A stretch of 64,000 nt of DNA from Nannocystis pusilla. Its GTDB lineage: Bacteria; Myxococcota_A; Polyangia; Nannocystales; Nannocystaceae. Positions 41,261 to 50,003 of the stretch are shown here, piece after piece (position 1 is the first letter of the stretch; every line of letters starts with the position of its first letter). The notes beneath the pieces were generated by a model that worked only from the letters and a program-made list of their open reading frames with translations, was not told the DNA's origin and ran no database searches. Where the stretch lies: the NCBI RefSeq assembly GCF_026626665.1, contig NZ_JAPNKE010000002.1:5743168-5807167 (forward strand). Reading direction: 5' to 3'. Both the position numbers and the translations under genes were made by a program.

Positions 41261-42081
41261 TCAGAAGCGGAGCGTGACCCCGGCCCCGCCGTTCCACTTG
41301 AGGCGAGTTTTGCCCAAATTGATGCCGTCGAGCTGCCGCTTCGACTTGACGGCGTTGCGCAGCGGGATGATCGAGTACGCGGTCAACAGGAGCCCGAAGA
41401 TCGCCAGATAGACGCCGCCGTAGAGCATTCCGGTTCGGCGCTTGGTCAATGAAGCGGCCTCCGCACGGAATTCGGCCGCTTCCGTCTGATAAACGGGATT
41501 CATGGTCGTGTTGTACAGGCTATCGGCCTGGTCAGCAGCGTCGCTGTATTCCTCAGCCCGGTTGCTGTTGCGAACCATGATGGCGAACAGCGCCGCCGCC
41601 CCGCCGATGCTGCCGAGCCCGAGCGTCATCGTCGTCGCGCTCAGCGCGATCTGCCGCTTGTACGCCCCCGAGATCTTCATCTTCCGCCGCCCCAGCTCAT
41701 CGAGCCGCTGATCGACGACCAGCTGCTCGTCGGGCGACCCGTGCGGCCGGAACTCCTTGTACTCGCTGACGGCCGTCCCGAGCTTCCCCTGCGCCTCCGC
41801 GAGCACCGCCAATTGAAATGCAACGGCCGCCAGTTCGGCGCGAAGAAGGCCACCCGGCGGAACTCCTCCTCCGCGTCGACGTAGTTGCCCTTATTAAAAT
41901 GGTCGACGGCCTTGGCCGCGTGCTTCTGGGCCTGAGGGTTCAGCTCCTCCGACGTCTCCCCAGTCAACGGCGCCGGCCCCTCCGGCTCGGCCGCGCGGAC
42001 CGTCGCCGGCAGCGCCAGCGACGCCGCGCACGCGCCCGCCACGAGCGCGCGACCGAAGCGTCGACATGTCCTGAGGAACAT
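41261..42081 (-). pseudogene. TPR/membrane protein, copy 2 (frameshifted hybrid)
   Basis: The N-terminal half (to about DAEEEFRRVAF) matches copy 1, and the rest matches copy 4 (FAPNWRPLHFN, then KMKISGAYKRQIALSATTMT and the C-terminal helices). The two halves are in different frames: copies 2 and 3 read CCGCCAATTG where copy 4 reads CCGCCAAATTG, so one A is missing at about 41813. Copy 3 has the same deletion. The reconstructed product would be about 273 residues. It is either a true inactivated hybrid that was later duplicated, or the same homopolymer error in both copies. Codons are otherwise like those of the neighbours. Confidence 0.7.
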
Positions 42082-42171
42082 GCCTGAAGGCGTTCTCGCT
42101 CCGGAGGCGCGCAGGGCGGTCTGCAAGCCGGCTTCCCTCTGCATCATGTCCTGCACGCCATGTCCCGAAGG

Positions 42172-42992
42172 TCAGAAGCGGAGCGTGACCCCGGCCCCGC
42201 CGTTCCACTTGAGGCGAGTTTTGCCCAAATTGATGCCGTCGAGCTGCCGCTTCGACTTGACGGCGTTGCGCAGCGGGATGATCGAGTACGCGGTCAACAG
42301 GAGCCCGAAGATCGCCAGATAGACGCCGCCGTAGAGCATTCCGGTTCGGCGCTTGGTCAATGAAGCGGCCTCCGCACGGAATTCGGCCGCTTCCGTCTGA
42401 TAAACGGGATTCATGGTCGTGTTGTACAGGCTATCGGCCTGGTCAGCAGCGTCGCTGTATTCCTCAGCCCGGTTGCTGTTGCGAACCATGATGGCGAACA
42501 GCGCCGCCGCCCCGCCGATGCTGCCGAGCCCGAGCGTCATCGTCGTCGCGCTCAGCGCGATCTGCCGCTTGTACGCCCCCGAGATCTTCATCTTCCGCCG
42601 CCCCAGCTCATCGAGCCGCTGATCGACGACCAGCTGCTCGTCGGGCGACCCGTGCGGCCGGAACTCCTTGTACTCGCTGACGGCCGTCCCGAGCTTCCCC
42701 TGCGCCTCCGCGAGCACCGCCAATTGAAATGCAACGGCCGCCAGTTCGGCGCGAAGAAGGCCACCCGGCGGAACTCCTCCTCCGCGTCGACGTAGTTGCC
42801 CTTATTAAAATGGTCGACGGCCTTGGCCGCGTGCTTCTGGGCCTGAGGGTTCAGCTCCTCCGACGTCTCCCCAGTCAACGGCGCCGGCCCCTCCGGCTCG
42901 GCCGCGCGGACCGTCGCCGGTAGCGCCAGCGACGCCGCGCACGCGCCCGCCACGAGCGCGCGACCGAAGCGTCGACATGTCCTGAGGAACAT
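42172..42992 (-). pseudogene. TPR/membrane protein, copy 3 (frameshifted hybrid)
   Basis: Second unit of the 911-bp duplication, carrying the same copy-1-like N-terminus, copy-4-like C-terminus and the same missing A (about 42724) as copy 2. One coding-region difference from copy 2 was found, at 42921. With GTG 43067 the frame would start only 15 bases after the stop of copy 4, but the signal peptide argues for ATG 42992. Whether it makes a functional protein depends on whether the missing base is real. Confidence 0.7.
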
Positions 42993-43082
42993 GCCTGAAG
43001 GCGTTCTCGCTCCGGAGGCGCGCAGGGCGGTCTGCAAGCCGGCTTCCCTCTGCATCATGTCCTGCACGCCATGTCCCGAAGG

Positions 43083-43946
43083 TCAGAAGCGGAGCGTAAC
43101 CCCGGCCCCGCCGTTCCACTTGAGGCGAGTTTTTCCGAGGTTGATGCCGTCGAGCTGCCGCTTCGACTTGATGGCGTTGCGCAGCGGGATGATCGAGTAC
43201 GCCGTCAACAAGAGCCCGAAGATCGCCAGGTAGACGCCGCCGTAGAGCATTCCGGTCCGGCGCTTGGTCAGGTCGGTTGCCTCCGCCCGAAAATCGTCCG
43301 CCTGTTGCTGCAATGCAGTCTGGTAGTCGGGGCTGCTCTCATAGTCTGGGATCATCGCCTCGGCTTGATCGGCCGCGTTGCTGTATTCCTCAGCCCGGTT
43401 GCTGTTGCGAACCATGATCGCGAACAACGCCGCCGCCCCGCCGATGCTGCCGAGCCCGAGCGTCATCGTCGTCGCGCTCAGCGCGATCTGCCGCTTGTAC
43501 GCCCCCGAGATCTTCATCTTCCGCCGCCCCAGCTCATCGAGCCGCTGATCGACGACCAGCTGCTCGTCGGGCGACCCGTGCGGCCGGAACTCCTTGTACT
43601 CGCTGACGGCCGTCCCGAGCTTCCCCTGCGCCTCCGCGAGCACCGCCAAATTGAAATGCAACGGCCGCCAGTTCGGCGCGAAGAAGGCCACCCGGCGGAA
43701 CTCCTCCTCCGAGTCGACGAACGCCCCATTATTAAAATGTTCGATCGCCTTGGCCGCGTGCTTTTGCGCCTGCGAATTCAGCTCCTCCGAGGTCTCGGCC
43801 GTCGACGGCTGCGGCCCTTCCGGCTCCGTCGCCATCGCCACCGACGGCATCGCCAGCGTCGTCGCGCAGATCGTCGCCACCGCCGCGCGGCCCAGCTTGC
43901 GTCCTGTCTCGCGGAACATGTCCTTTTGTACCTGCAGCAGCAGCAT
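43083..43946 (-). CDS. TPR/membrane protein, copy 4 (intact, first of the family in the cluster)
   Basis: An intact 287-residue protein. The ATG at 43946 overlaps the stop of the DUF4384-like gene (TGATG), so it is translationally coupled; the Met ten residues on (43919) begins the more usual signal peptide (LGRAAVATICATTLAMPSVA). The TPR-like helical pair is AQKHAAKAIEHFNNGAFVD and LHFNLAVLAEAQGKLGTAVS, and two C-terminal hydrophobic helices follow (TTMTLGLGSIGGAAALFAI, GMLYGGVYLAIFGLLLTAYS). Compared with copies 2 and 3 it has a longer Gln/Ala-rich segment between the helices (QTALQQQADDFRAEATDL). It is probably the ancestor of the C-terminal half of those copies. Confidence 0.8.
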   Translation of the reverse strand: MLLLQVQKDMFRETGRKLGRAAVATICATTLAMPSVAMATEPEGPQPSTAETSEELNSQAQKHAAKAIEHFNNGAFVDSEEEFRRVAFFAPNWRPLHFNLAVLAEAQGKLGTAVSEYKEFRPHGSPDEQLVVDQRLDELGRRKMKISGAYKRQIALSATTMTLGLGSIGGAAALFAIMVRNSNRAEEYSNAADQAEAMIPDYESSPDYQTALQQQADDFRAEATDLTKRRTGMLYGGVYLAIFGLLLTAYSIIPLRNAIKSKRQLDGINLGKTRLKWNGGAGVTLRF

Positions 43947-45022
43947 CACTCGCCATCCTTCGGCACGATCTCGTACGACTTCGTCACCCGCGACCAGCGG
44001 GAGATGGGCACCTGGGACAGCGCCTTCTCGAGCTTTTCGGCGTAGGCCAGGCCTTCGCCCGCGTCCATCGCCGCCGGCTTGAAGCGGTCGAAGTCTTCGC
44101 GGTGCGTGAACGCGTAGACCACCAGGGTCTCGCGGGCGGCCGTCTTCGGATCGCGGAGCTCGGCCTTGAGCCCCTTTTCGTCGGGGCTCGGCAGCACCAC
44201 GTTGCTCTTGCCCTTCACCGTCGGCAGGGGCACCGAGTCGCTCGGGTACAGCACCCCGCCGACGCCCGTCTCTTCGAGCACGATGGCGATCAGGTACGCC
44301 GTCTCGTTGGCGGAGAACTCGAACGAGACCCGCTCGCCGTCGACCAGCTTCTCCGGCATCTTCACCCAGAAGTCGAACTGCTTCTGCTGCGCCGCGCGGT
44401 CGTAGCTGAACGCATAGGCCTGCGGGTCGCCCCACTCCATGCTGTCGAGCGCCTCGGTCGCCGCCTCGCGGCCGCCCTCGACGCCGATCCCGCCCTTGCC
44501 CACGCGGCCCTTCGCCGCGCCTTCGGCCGCGCGGACCAGCTTGCGGAAGCCCGAGCCGACGCGGACCGACTTCACGATCACCTCGCCGCACGGCCCCTCG
44601 GTGTCGGCGGTCAGCGTCTTGACGTTCTGGATCTCGTACTCCGCCTCGACCGAGCGGCCGTAGCGGGCCTCGAGCTTCAGCATGTCCTTGTAGCCGCCGG
44701 CGAACGCGGTGAGGTCGCCGAGGCCCACGCGGTACTTCTTCTTGTAGCTCGACGACGACTCCTTGACGCGCACCTCGCAGCCGGGCGCGCGCTCGTCGGC
44801 GATCGTCCACGCCCCCGCGGAGGTCACCCGCACCTGGCGGCCGAGCAGGTTCTCGGCGTCACCGGTCGGCTCGAGCAGGAAGTGGGTGTCGGACGAGAAC
44901 CCGCCGATCTTCTCGGCCACGTCGCCGTCGGCCTTGGGCGCGGCGAGGAAGCCCTGCTTCGTACATGCCCCGAGGGACATGACCCAAAGTACAGTCACGG
45001 TCAGCAGCGCGGCGCGGCTCAT
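43946..45022 (-). CDS. DUF4384-like secreted lipoprotein of the caspase cluster
   Basis: A 358-residue lipoprotein with signal MSRAALLTVTVLWVMSLGAC (lipobox Cys20). The N-terminal half contains a charged, beta-rich domain (LGRQVRVTSAGAW, KKKYRVGLGDLTAFAGGYKD). The C-terminal half (FDFWVKMPEKLVDGERVSFE, AYLIAIVLEETGVGGVLYPS, VVLPSPDEKGLKAELRDPKT) resembles the DUF4384 domain, which is often found beside or fused to caspase-like and kinase proteins. Its ATG overlaps the stop of the caspase gene (ATGA), so the two are coupled. A paired role, with this protein as sensor or substrate of the caspase, is inference. Confidence 0.75.
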   Translation of the reverse strand: MSRAALLTVTVLWVMSLGACTKQGFLAAPKADGDVAEKIGGFSSDTHFLLEPTGDAENLLGRQVRVTSAGAWTIADERAPGCEVRVKESSSSYKKKYRVGLGDLTAFAGGYKDMLKLEARYGRSVEAEYEIQNVKTLTADTEGPCGEVIVKSVRVGSGFRKLVRAAEGAAKGRVGKGGIGVEGGREAATEALDSMEWGDPQAYAFSYDRAAQQKQFDFWVKMPEKLVDGERVSFEFSANETAYLIAIVLEETGVGGVLYPSDSVPLPTVKGKSNVVLPSPDEKGLKAELRDPKTAARETLVVYAFTHREDFDRFKPAAMDAGEGLAYAEKLEKALSQVPISRWSRVTKSYEIVPKDGE

Positions 45023-46095
45023 CGCGAGTACCCCCAGGAGACGATGAACTCGTCGGCGGCGCTGAGCTTCTTGCCCAGCGTCAGGTGCGGCGTCTGCTCG
45101 CGGTTGGCCTTCTTGGCCTCGCGCTTGACGCGGGGCCCGATCCACTCCGCCAGCTCCTTGAGCGAGATCTGGCCGTCGCCGTTGATGTCGCCCTGGCCGC
45201 TGCCGATCGCCTCGATCAGGTACTTTGAAAACAGCCCGCCGGAGCCGTCGGCGGCGGGCCCGGAGATCTCGGCGCCCGACGAGGCCGACAGCATCGCCAC
45301 GCGGGTCTGCGGCTTCACGTCCTCGACGCGCACCAGCGGACGTGTCCCCGGGGCCAGGACCGAACGGCCGCCGGCGCCGGAGAAGCACGAGTCGGCCAGC
45401 GCCAGCACGTCCTTCGCCTTCGTCTTCTCGAGGTCGCCCAGCACCTCGGTCATCGGGATCGCCGTGTCCTTCAGGTACTGCGGGTCGCCGTCGAACGGCA
45501 CGATGTAGCTGACCCCGGACGTCGGCTCGGGCGCCCCGTGGCCGCTGAAGTAGAAGTACACGCGGCCGCCGCTCGGCACGTTGGCCTGCAGCCAGCGCAT
45601 CTGCTTGGCGATGTCGGTCCGGCTGGCGCGGTCGTCGAGCAGCAGCTTGATGTTGTCCTCGGGCACGCCGAGGGTGACCCGGGCCAGCTCGGCGAACTTC
45701 TCGGCGTCCGAGCGGGCGCCGCCTGCGGGCGTCACGTCGCGGTACTTCTCGATGCCGACGATCAGCGCGTACGCGGTCGGCTGGGGCGACGCCGACACCA
45801 TCGCGCCGCCGCTCGCCTTGCCGCCGCCGCCGCCACCGCCGCCGTTCCGCTGGCTGGGCGAGTCGGCGGTCGACCGCCAGTCGGAGCCGCCCGAGCCGCG
45901 GTCGTCGCGATAGTCGTTGCTTGCGACCTGCGCCTCGCCGCCGCCGGAGCCCATCGCACCGGCGTCGACGCGCAGTTCGGACGGGATGATGAGCGGGGGG
46001 AGCTCGTCGATCGGGGTGGCGGTGGCGATCTGCTGTTGTTTGCAGGCCGGCGTCAGGAGCAGCGCGGCGAGGGGTAAAACGATGCGACGCGACAC
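45019..46095 (-). CDS. caspase-like (peptidase C14) lipoprotein with EF-hand
   Basis: A 358-residue caspase-fold peptidase, intact. Signal LLTPAC (Cys18) predicts a lipid-anchored envelope location, so it would act outside the cytoplasm. A low-complexity Gly/Ser linker precedes the C14 domain (residues about 106-290). The His186-Cys237 dyad lies in YFYFSGHGAPE and ALADSCFSGAGG. A C-terminal EF-hand-like loop, DINGDGQISLKE (residues 303-314), fits calcium binding, as in metacaspases that need calcium. It leads the minus-strand cluster of DUF4384, four TPR proteins and a SUKH-like gene. It is divergent from the NatA gene, 50 bases away. Self-processing or cleavage of a neighbour is inference. 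Confidence 0.88.
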   Translation of the reverse strand: MSRRIVLPLAALLLTPACKQQQIATATPIDELPPLIIPSELRVDAGAMGSGGGEAQVASNDYRDDRGSGGSDWRSTADSPSQRNGGGGGGGGKASGGAMVSASPQPTAYALIVGIEKYRDVTPAGGARSDAEKFAELARVTLGVPEDNIKLLLDDRASRTDIAKQMRWLQANVPSGGRVYFYFSGHGAPEPTSGVSYIVPFDGDPQYLKDTAIPMTEVLGDLEKTKAKDVLALADSCFSGAGGRSVLAPGTRPLVRVEDVKPQTRVAMLSASSGAEISGPAADGSGGLFSKYLIEAIGSGQGDINGDGQISLKELAEWIGPRVKREAKKANREQTPHLTLGKKLSAADEFIVSWGYSR

Positions 46096-46145
46096 GGGGA
46101 GTATCCATATCCGTGCGCCGCTGCTACAGTCAACGAGCCCCCCGG

Positions 46146-46988
46146 ATGATCGAAGTCGTCGATCTCACCAAATCCTTCCCGATCTCGCGCCAGCAACGGC
46201 GCGAGCTGGCAGCCGCGGGGTCTCCCGCTCCCGGCGAGACTCCGGCCACCGCTCCTGGAGCCGCGAACGCGTCGAGCCTCCAGGCGGTCGCCGGGGCCAG
46301 CTTTCGCTGCTCGCCGGGACGCGTATTCGCGCTCCTCGGGCCGAACGGCGCCGGCAAGACCACGGTCTTGCGCATGATCGCCACCCTGCTCCGCCCGGAC
46401 GGCGGGCGGATCTCGATCGCGGGCGTCGACGCCCTCGCCGACCCCGTCGCCGCCCGCCGCAAGCTCGGCTTCCTCACCGGCTCGACCAAGCTTTACGAGC
46501 GCCTGACCGCCGAGGAGAACGTGCGTTACGCCGCCGACCTGCACGGCGTCGGGGCGGCCGACTACAAGCGGCGGCGCGACGCCCTGTTCGGCGCGCTCGG
46601 CATCGACGCCTACGCCGGCCGGCGCGCGGGGCAGCTGTCGACCGGCATGAAGCAGAAGGTCGCGATCGCCCGCACCATCATCCACGACCCCGAGGTGGTG
46701 GTGTTCGACGAGGCCACCTCCGGCCTCGACGTCATCGCCGCGCGGGCGATCATCCAGCTCATCCAGGACTGCCGCGCCCAGGGCAAGACGGTCCTGTTCT
46801 CGACCCACATCATGAGCGAGGTGACGATGCTGGCCGACGACCTGGCGGTGTTCCACCGCGGCCGCGTCCTGGCGATGGGCGGCCTCGAGGAGGTCCTGGC
46901 CCGCGCCGTCGACGAGCGCGGCCAGCGGCGCACGCTCGAGGACGAATTCGTGCGGCTCATCGACGCCGCCGAGGGGGTGCGGACATGA
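46146..46988 (+). CDS. ABC transporter ATP-binding protein, NatA type
   Basis: A 280-residue ATPase subunit that powers the membrane partner encoded next. Walker A is GPNGAGKTT (residues 65-73), the signature is QLSTGMKQKVAIAR, and Walker B is VVVFDEATSGLD, with a following THIMSEV H-loop. ATG 46146 (MIEVVDLTKSF) is preferred because the upstream frame adds nothing conserved. An unusual Ala/Pro/Gly-rich insert (residues about 25-42) separates the first strands. Its stop overlaps the next start (ATGA), so the pair is translationally coupled. The Na+-efflux NatA subgroup is the best match; other exporters of the DrrA/CcmA type remain possible. Confidence 0.9.
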   Translation: MIEVVDLTKSFPISRQQRRELAAAGSPAPGETPATAPGAANASSLQAVAGASFRCSPGRVFALLGPNGAGKTTVLRMIATLLRPDGGRISIAGVDALADPVAARRKLGFLTGSTKLYERLTAEENVRYAADLHGVGAADYKRRRDALFGALGIDAYAGRRAGQLSTGMKQKVAIARTIIHDPEVVVFDEATSGLDVIAARAIIQLIQDCRAQGKTVLFSTHIMSEVTMLADDLAVFHRGRVLAMGGLEEVLARAVDERGQRRTLEDEFVRLIDAAEGVRT

Positions 46989-48181
46989 GCTCGCCGGCCT
47001 GGGTCGTCTTCCGCAAGGAGCTGCGCGACACCCTCCGCGACCGCCGCACGCTGGTGGCGATGGTCGTCGTGCCGCTGCTGCTGTTCCCGCTGCTGATGGT
47101 GGGGATGGCCAAGTTCTCGCAGTCGCGGGCCGCCGAGGCGCGCGACAAGACGCTCGCGGTCGCCGTCGCCGACGCCGAGGCGAGCTCCGGCCTGGCCGAC
47201 TACCTGCGCCATGAGCCAGGTCTGGAGATCTCCGAGGTCCAGGACGTCACCGCCCTGCCCGAGCGCGTCCGCACCGAGGAGCTCGACGCGGCGATCGTCG
47301 TCCCCGCCGGCTACGGCGCCGCCCTGGCCGCGCACCAGCCGGCGCCGCTGCAGCTCTTGCACAAGTCGAGCGACGACTTCGACATCCCGCGCACGCGGCT
47401 CGAGCAGGCGCTCGGGCGCTTCGAGCAGAAGCTGCTCGACGAGCGCCTGCGCGGCCTTGGCATCGAGCCGCGCTCGATCGACCCGCTCGACATCCAGCGC
47501 ACCGACGTCGTCAGCTCACGCGAGCTGTTCGGCAAGCTGCTCGGCGGCCTCCTGCCGTACATGTTCATCATCTTCTGCTTCACCGGCGGCATGTACCCGG
47601 CCATCGACCTGGCCGCCGGCGAGAAGGAGCGCGGCACGCTCGAGACCCTGCTGTCGTCGCCGGCCAGCCGCCTGCAGATCGCCTTCGGCAAGTTCGCGGT
47701 CGTCACCCTCACCGGCTTCACCTCGGCGCTGCTGGCCACCGTCGGCATGTACGTCAGCGTCCAGAGCGTCACCGGCATCCCCGCGCCGGTGCTCGCGGCC
47801 GTCCAGAGCGTCCTCGCGCCCGGCACCATCGCCCTGGTGCTGGCGCTGCTGCTGCCGCTCAGCGTGTTCTTCGCCGCGATCCTGCTGATGCTGTCGCTCT
47901 ACGCCCGCTCCTACAAGGAGGCGATGAGCGTCATCAGCCCGCTGATGATCGTCGTCGTCGTCCCGGCTGCGATCGCCCTGGCCCCTGGCGTGCGCCTCGG
48001 CCTCGGCACCGCCCTGGTGCCGGTCCTCAACGTCTCGCTGGCGACCCGCGAGATCATCGCCGGCACCGCCGACCCGCTGCACCTCGCGCTGGTGTTCGCC
48101 TCGCTGCTGCTGCTGGCGGCCGGCGGCATGGCGGCGTGCGCCCGCTGGTTCTCTCGCGAGGACATCGTATTCCGCTCGTGA
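46985..48181 (+). CDS. ABC transporter permease, NatB type
   Basis: A 398-residue membrane subunit partnered with the ATPase encoded upstream. One N-terminal helix (VAMVVVPLLLFPLLMVGMAK) is followed by an extracytoplasmic domain and then a cluster of about five helices (YMFIIFCFTGGMYPAIDLA, IALVLALLLPLSVFFAAI, LMIVVVVPAAIALA). The coupling-type cytoplasmic stretch AGEKERGTLETLLSSPASR is typical of ABC-2 exporters of the NatB group. The substrate (Na+, drug or lipid) cannot be told from sequence. It starts inside the ATPase gene stop (ATGA), and a hairpin follows the end. Confidence 0.88.
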   Translation: MSSPAWVVFRKELRDTLRDRRTLVAMVVVPLLLFPLLMVGMAKFSQSRAAEARDKTLAVAVADAEASSGLADYLRHEPGLEISEVQDVTALPERVRTEELDAAIVVPAGYGAALAAHQPAPLQLLHKSSDDFDIPRTRLEQALGRFEQKLLDERLRGLGIEPRSIDPLDIQRTDVVSSRELFGKLLGGLLPYMFIIFCFTGGMYPAIDLAAGEKERGTLETLLSSPASRLQIAFGKFAVVTLTGFTSALLATVGMYVSVQSVTGIPAPVLAAVQSVLAPGTIALVLALLLPLSVFFAAILLMLSLYARSYKEAMSVISPLMIVVVVPAAIALAPGVRLGLGTALVPVLNVSLATREIIAGTADPLHLALVFASLLLLAAGGMAACARWFSREDIVFRS

Positions 48182-48195
48182 GGCGCACGAAGGAG

Positions 48196-48222
48196 ATCCC
48201 CGTGCCCGCATGGGCGGGGGAT
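48196..48222. terminator. GC-rich hairpin after NatB
   Basis: ATCCCC pairs with GGGGAT, and inside it GCCC pairs with GGGC around GCAT. It begins 15 bases after the stop codon and is followed by a partly T-rich stretch (TCGTCGTT). The rest of the gap (to 48743) has ACATATGTCC-type motifs at about 48535-48555 and no gene that I can see. Confidence 0.6.
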
Positions 48223-48743
48223 TCGTCGTTGTAAGGCCTGCGCGAACGGCAGTGCGCGGGCCCTGAGCGGGTCGGTCCGTGTATGCACATAGAGGCTCGG
48301 GGGCGAGGCTGCCGGCGGCTCCGTTCGCTGCGGCCGCGACGTTCGCGCGGCGCAATCGTGGCATATACGAAGAACCCCCAGTCGTGAAAGGTGCGTCTTG
48401 AGGCGGAGAGGTCCGGGCTGCCCCCCGCTGGGCCGACCGTCATGGGCGCCGGAATGCGCATGAGACCGCTGCGAATGGTGCCTGTCGCCCCCCGAATGGT
48501 GATTTGGCGAGACACATCAATGGCGCGAGACTACGGACATATGTCCGCCGGACAATTGCCCACTCATGCCATTCTCCCACGCTGGAGCAACCTTCGTTCA
48601 CATCACGCCAATGTTGCAGGCATGCGGCTGCGCGGTCGACTCTATGCATATGTAAGACACGGCGCCCGGCGCTGACCGCGAAAAACCATTTCCTGGCGTA
48701 CTCGCCGCCGTGGTAGTGTGGCTGGGTGAATGGGAGGGGCGTT

Positions 48744-49937
48744 ATGAAGGACTCGAATCGCGTAATCCTGGTGGCTTCGATGCTGTGTGTCGGGGTGTCG
48801 TGTTATGACGGCACCGACGACGACGCCGATGCGGTGAGCGCGCGCGAGCTGGAGTACAACGCCCCGGTGCTCAACGGGCCGGTCCTGCAGGGCCCGGTGC
48901 TCAACGGTCAGGTCCTCCAGGGCATCATCCTCAACGGCCCGGTGCTGCAGGGCCCGGTGCTGCAGGGCCCCGTGCTGCAGGGCCCCGTGCTGCAGGGCCC
49001 CGTGCTGCAGGGTATCAAGCTGAACGGCCCCGTCCTCCAGGGCCCCGTCCTTCAGGGCCTCACCCTCAACGGCACCCTGTTCTACGGCAAACTCCTCAAG
49101 AACGGCGCCCAGATCCCCGTCAGCGGCCTGGACTTCATCGGTTCGGAGTGGAGCCTCCACGTCGGCACCGTCATCGACGGCGTCGACCACTACGAGGATT
49201 ACGTCCTGCGCTTCAACAACATCTACCAGTCGGCGGAGCAGGCCGACGTGTACCTCTACGATATCGTCCACCGGCCCAAGAACGGCGGCCCGTGGAAGTC
49301 GCTGTGCGTCGACGAGAACAACCTGCCGGTCCCGGCCGTGCCGCTGCGCAACTACTGGAACCTCGAGACCGGCGATCGCGTCGACGACGACAACGTCATC
49401 ACCTTCGCCTGCAAGAACGCGGTGCTGGCCAAGTGTACCCTGTGGGGCTACCGCCCGTGGGCGTCCGCGACCCGCTGCAAGGACTACGAGAAGAAGAAGA
49501 AGTGCGGGCCGATGTCCCTGGTCGATTACCACCAGGCCTGTACTCGCATGGCCCGCGCCGACTACTGCGGCAACGGCGAGCCGTGGACGATCAACGGCAA
49601 CGCGATCGACCTGTGGGACCACCTGTCGCCGCAGATCGAGTCGCCGACCACTGATTGGTTCATCGAGGCCGAGTGGACCCCGGACGGCGCCTACTGCCTC
49701 AACGACATCCGCATGCAGTCGCTCAAGGCGGAGGGCCACTACCCGGCCTGCTTCCTCGACAAGAAGGGCAAGCCGAAGACCATCAACGACTGCGGCTCGC
49801 TGAAGAACCACCGCGCCCTCATCACCAGCACCTTCAACAAGCAAGAGAGCGACGACGACGACGACGACGATGACGACGACGACGACGACGATTGCGGCAA
49901 GGGCCACGGCAAGGGCTACCACGATCACGACGATTGA
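48744..49937 (+). CDS. ADYC-domain secreted protein with VLQGP repeat and poly-Asp tail
   Basis: A 397-residue secreted protein. A strong GGGAGGGG site precedes ATG 48744. The N-terminus is a lipoprotein-like signal (VILVASMLCVGVSC). Residues about 40-110 repeat a pentapeptide, mostly VLQGP with VLNGP, IILNG and IKLNG variants; such five-residue repeats can form a right-handed beta-helix. The body carries the ADYC motif (residues 272-275, RADYCGNG) with WTINGNAIDLWDHLSP, matching a family described in myxobacteria. Near the end is a run of 14 Asp broken by nothing, then CGKGHGKGYHDHDD, a likely metal-binding tail. It probably acts at the cell surface; the role of the family is unknown. Confidence 0.8.
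   Translation: MKDSNRVILVASMLCVGVSCYDGTDDDADAVSARELEYNAPVLNGPVLQGPVLNGQVLQGIILNGPVLQGPVLQGPVLQGPVLQGPVLQGIKLNGPVLQGPVLQGLTLNGTLFYGKLLKNGAQIPVSGLDFIGSEWSLHVGTVIDGVDHYEDYVLRFNNIYQSAEQADVYLYDIVHRPKNGGPWKSLCVDENNLPVPAVPLRNYWNLETGDRVDDDNVITFACKNAVLAKCTLWGYRPWASATRCKDYEKKKKCGPMSLVDYHQACTRMARADYCGNGEPWTINGNAIDLWDHLSPQIESPTTDWFIEAEWTPDGAYCLNDIRMQSLKAEGHYPACFLDKKGKPKTINDCGSLKNHRALITSTFNKQESDDDDDDDDDDDDDDCGKGHGKGYHDHDD
48861..49075 (+). repeat. 15-bp coding repeat (VLQGP units)
   Basis: About 14 in-frame units of CCGGTGCTGCAGGGC type. The central units are almost identical at DNA level, so the number of units is likely to vary between strains. Confidence 0.85.
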
Positions 49938-49958
49938 TCATACCCGCCTCTGAGCCCG

Positions 49959-49989
49959 CACCCGGCCGTCGCTGGCGACGCGCCGGGTG
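49959..49989. terminator. long hairpin between convergent genes
   Basis: CACCCGGC pairs with GCCGGGTG and CGTCG with CGACG around CTGG, leaving one unpaired C. It lies between the ADYC gene (stop 49937) and the AraC gene (stop 50004), so it can stop transcripts from both sides. Confidence 0.7.
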
Positions 49990-50003
49990 TCGTCATTCGT
50001 GAA

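Larger units (their letters stand above)
41261..43082. repeat. 911-bp tandem duplication (copies 2 and 3)
   Basis: 41261-42171 and 42172-43082 are almost identical: I found two differences, one at 42010 against 42921 and one close to the outer boundary. The unit contains one whole TPR gene plus its spacer, so this is a recent gene duplication. Confidence 0.9.

Noticed and set aside
41261..43082. Insertion sequence or transposon
   Set aside because: The 911-bp unit has no transposase or terminal inverted repeats. It is a gene plus spacer, so tandem gene duplication explains it.
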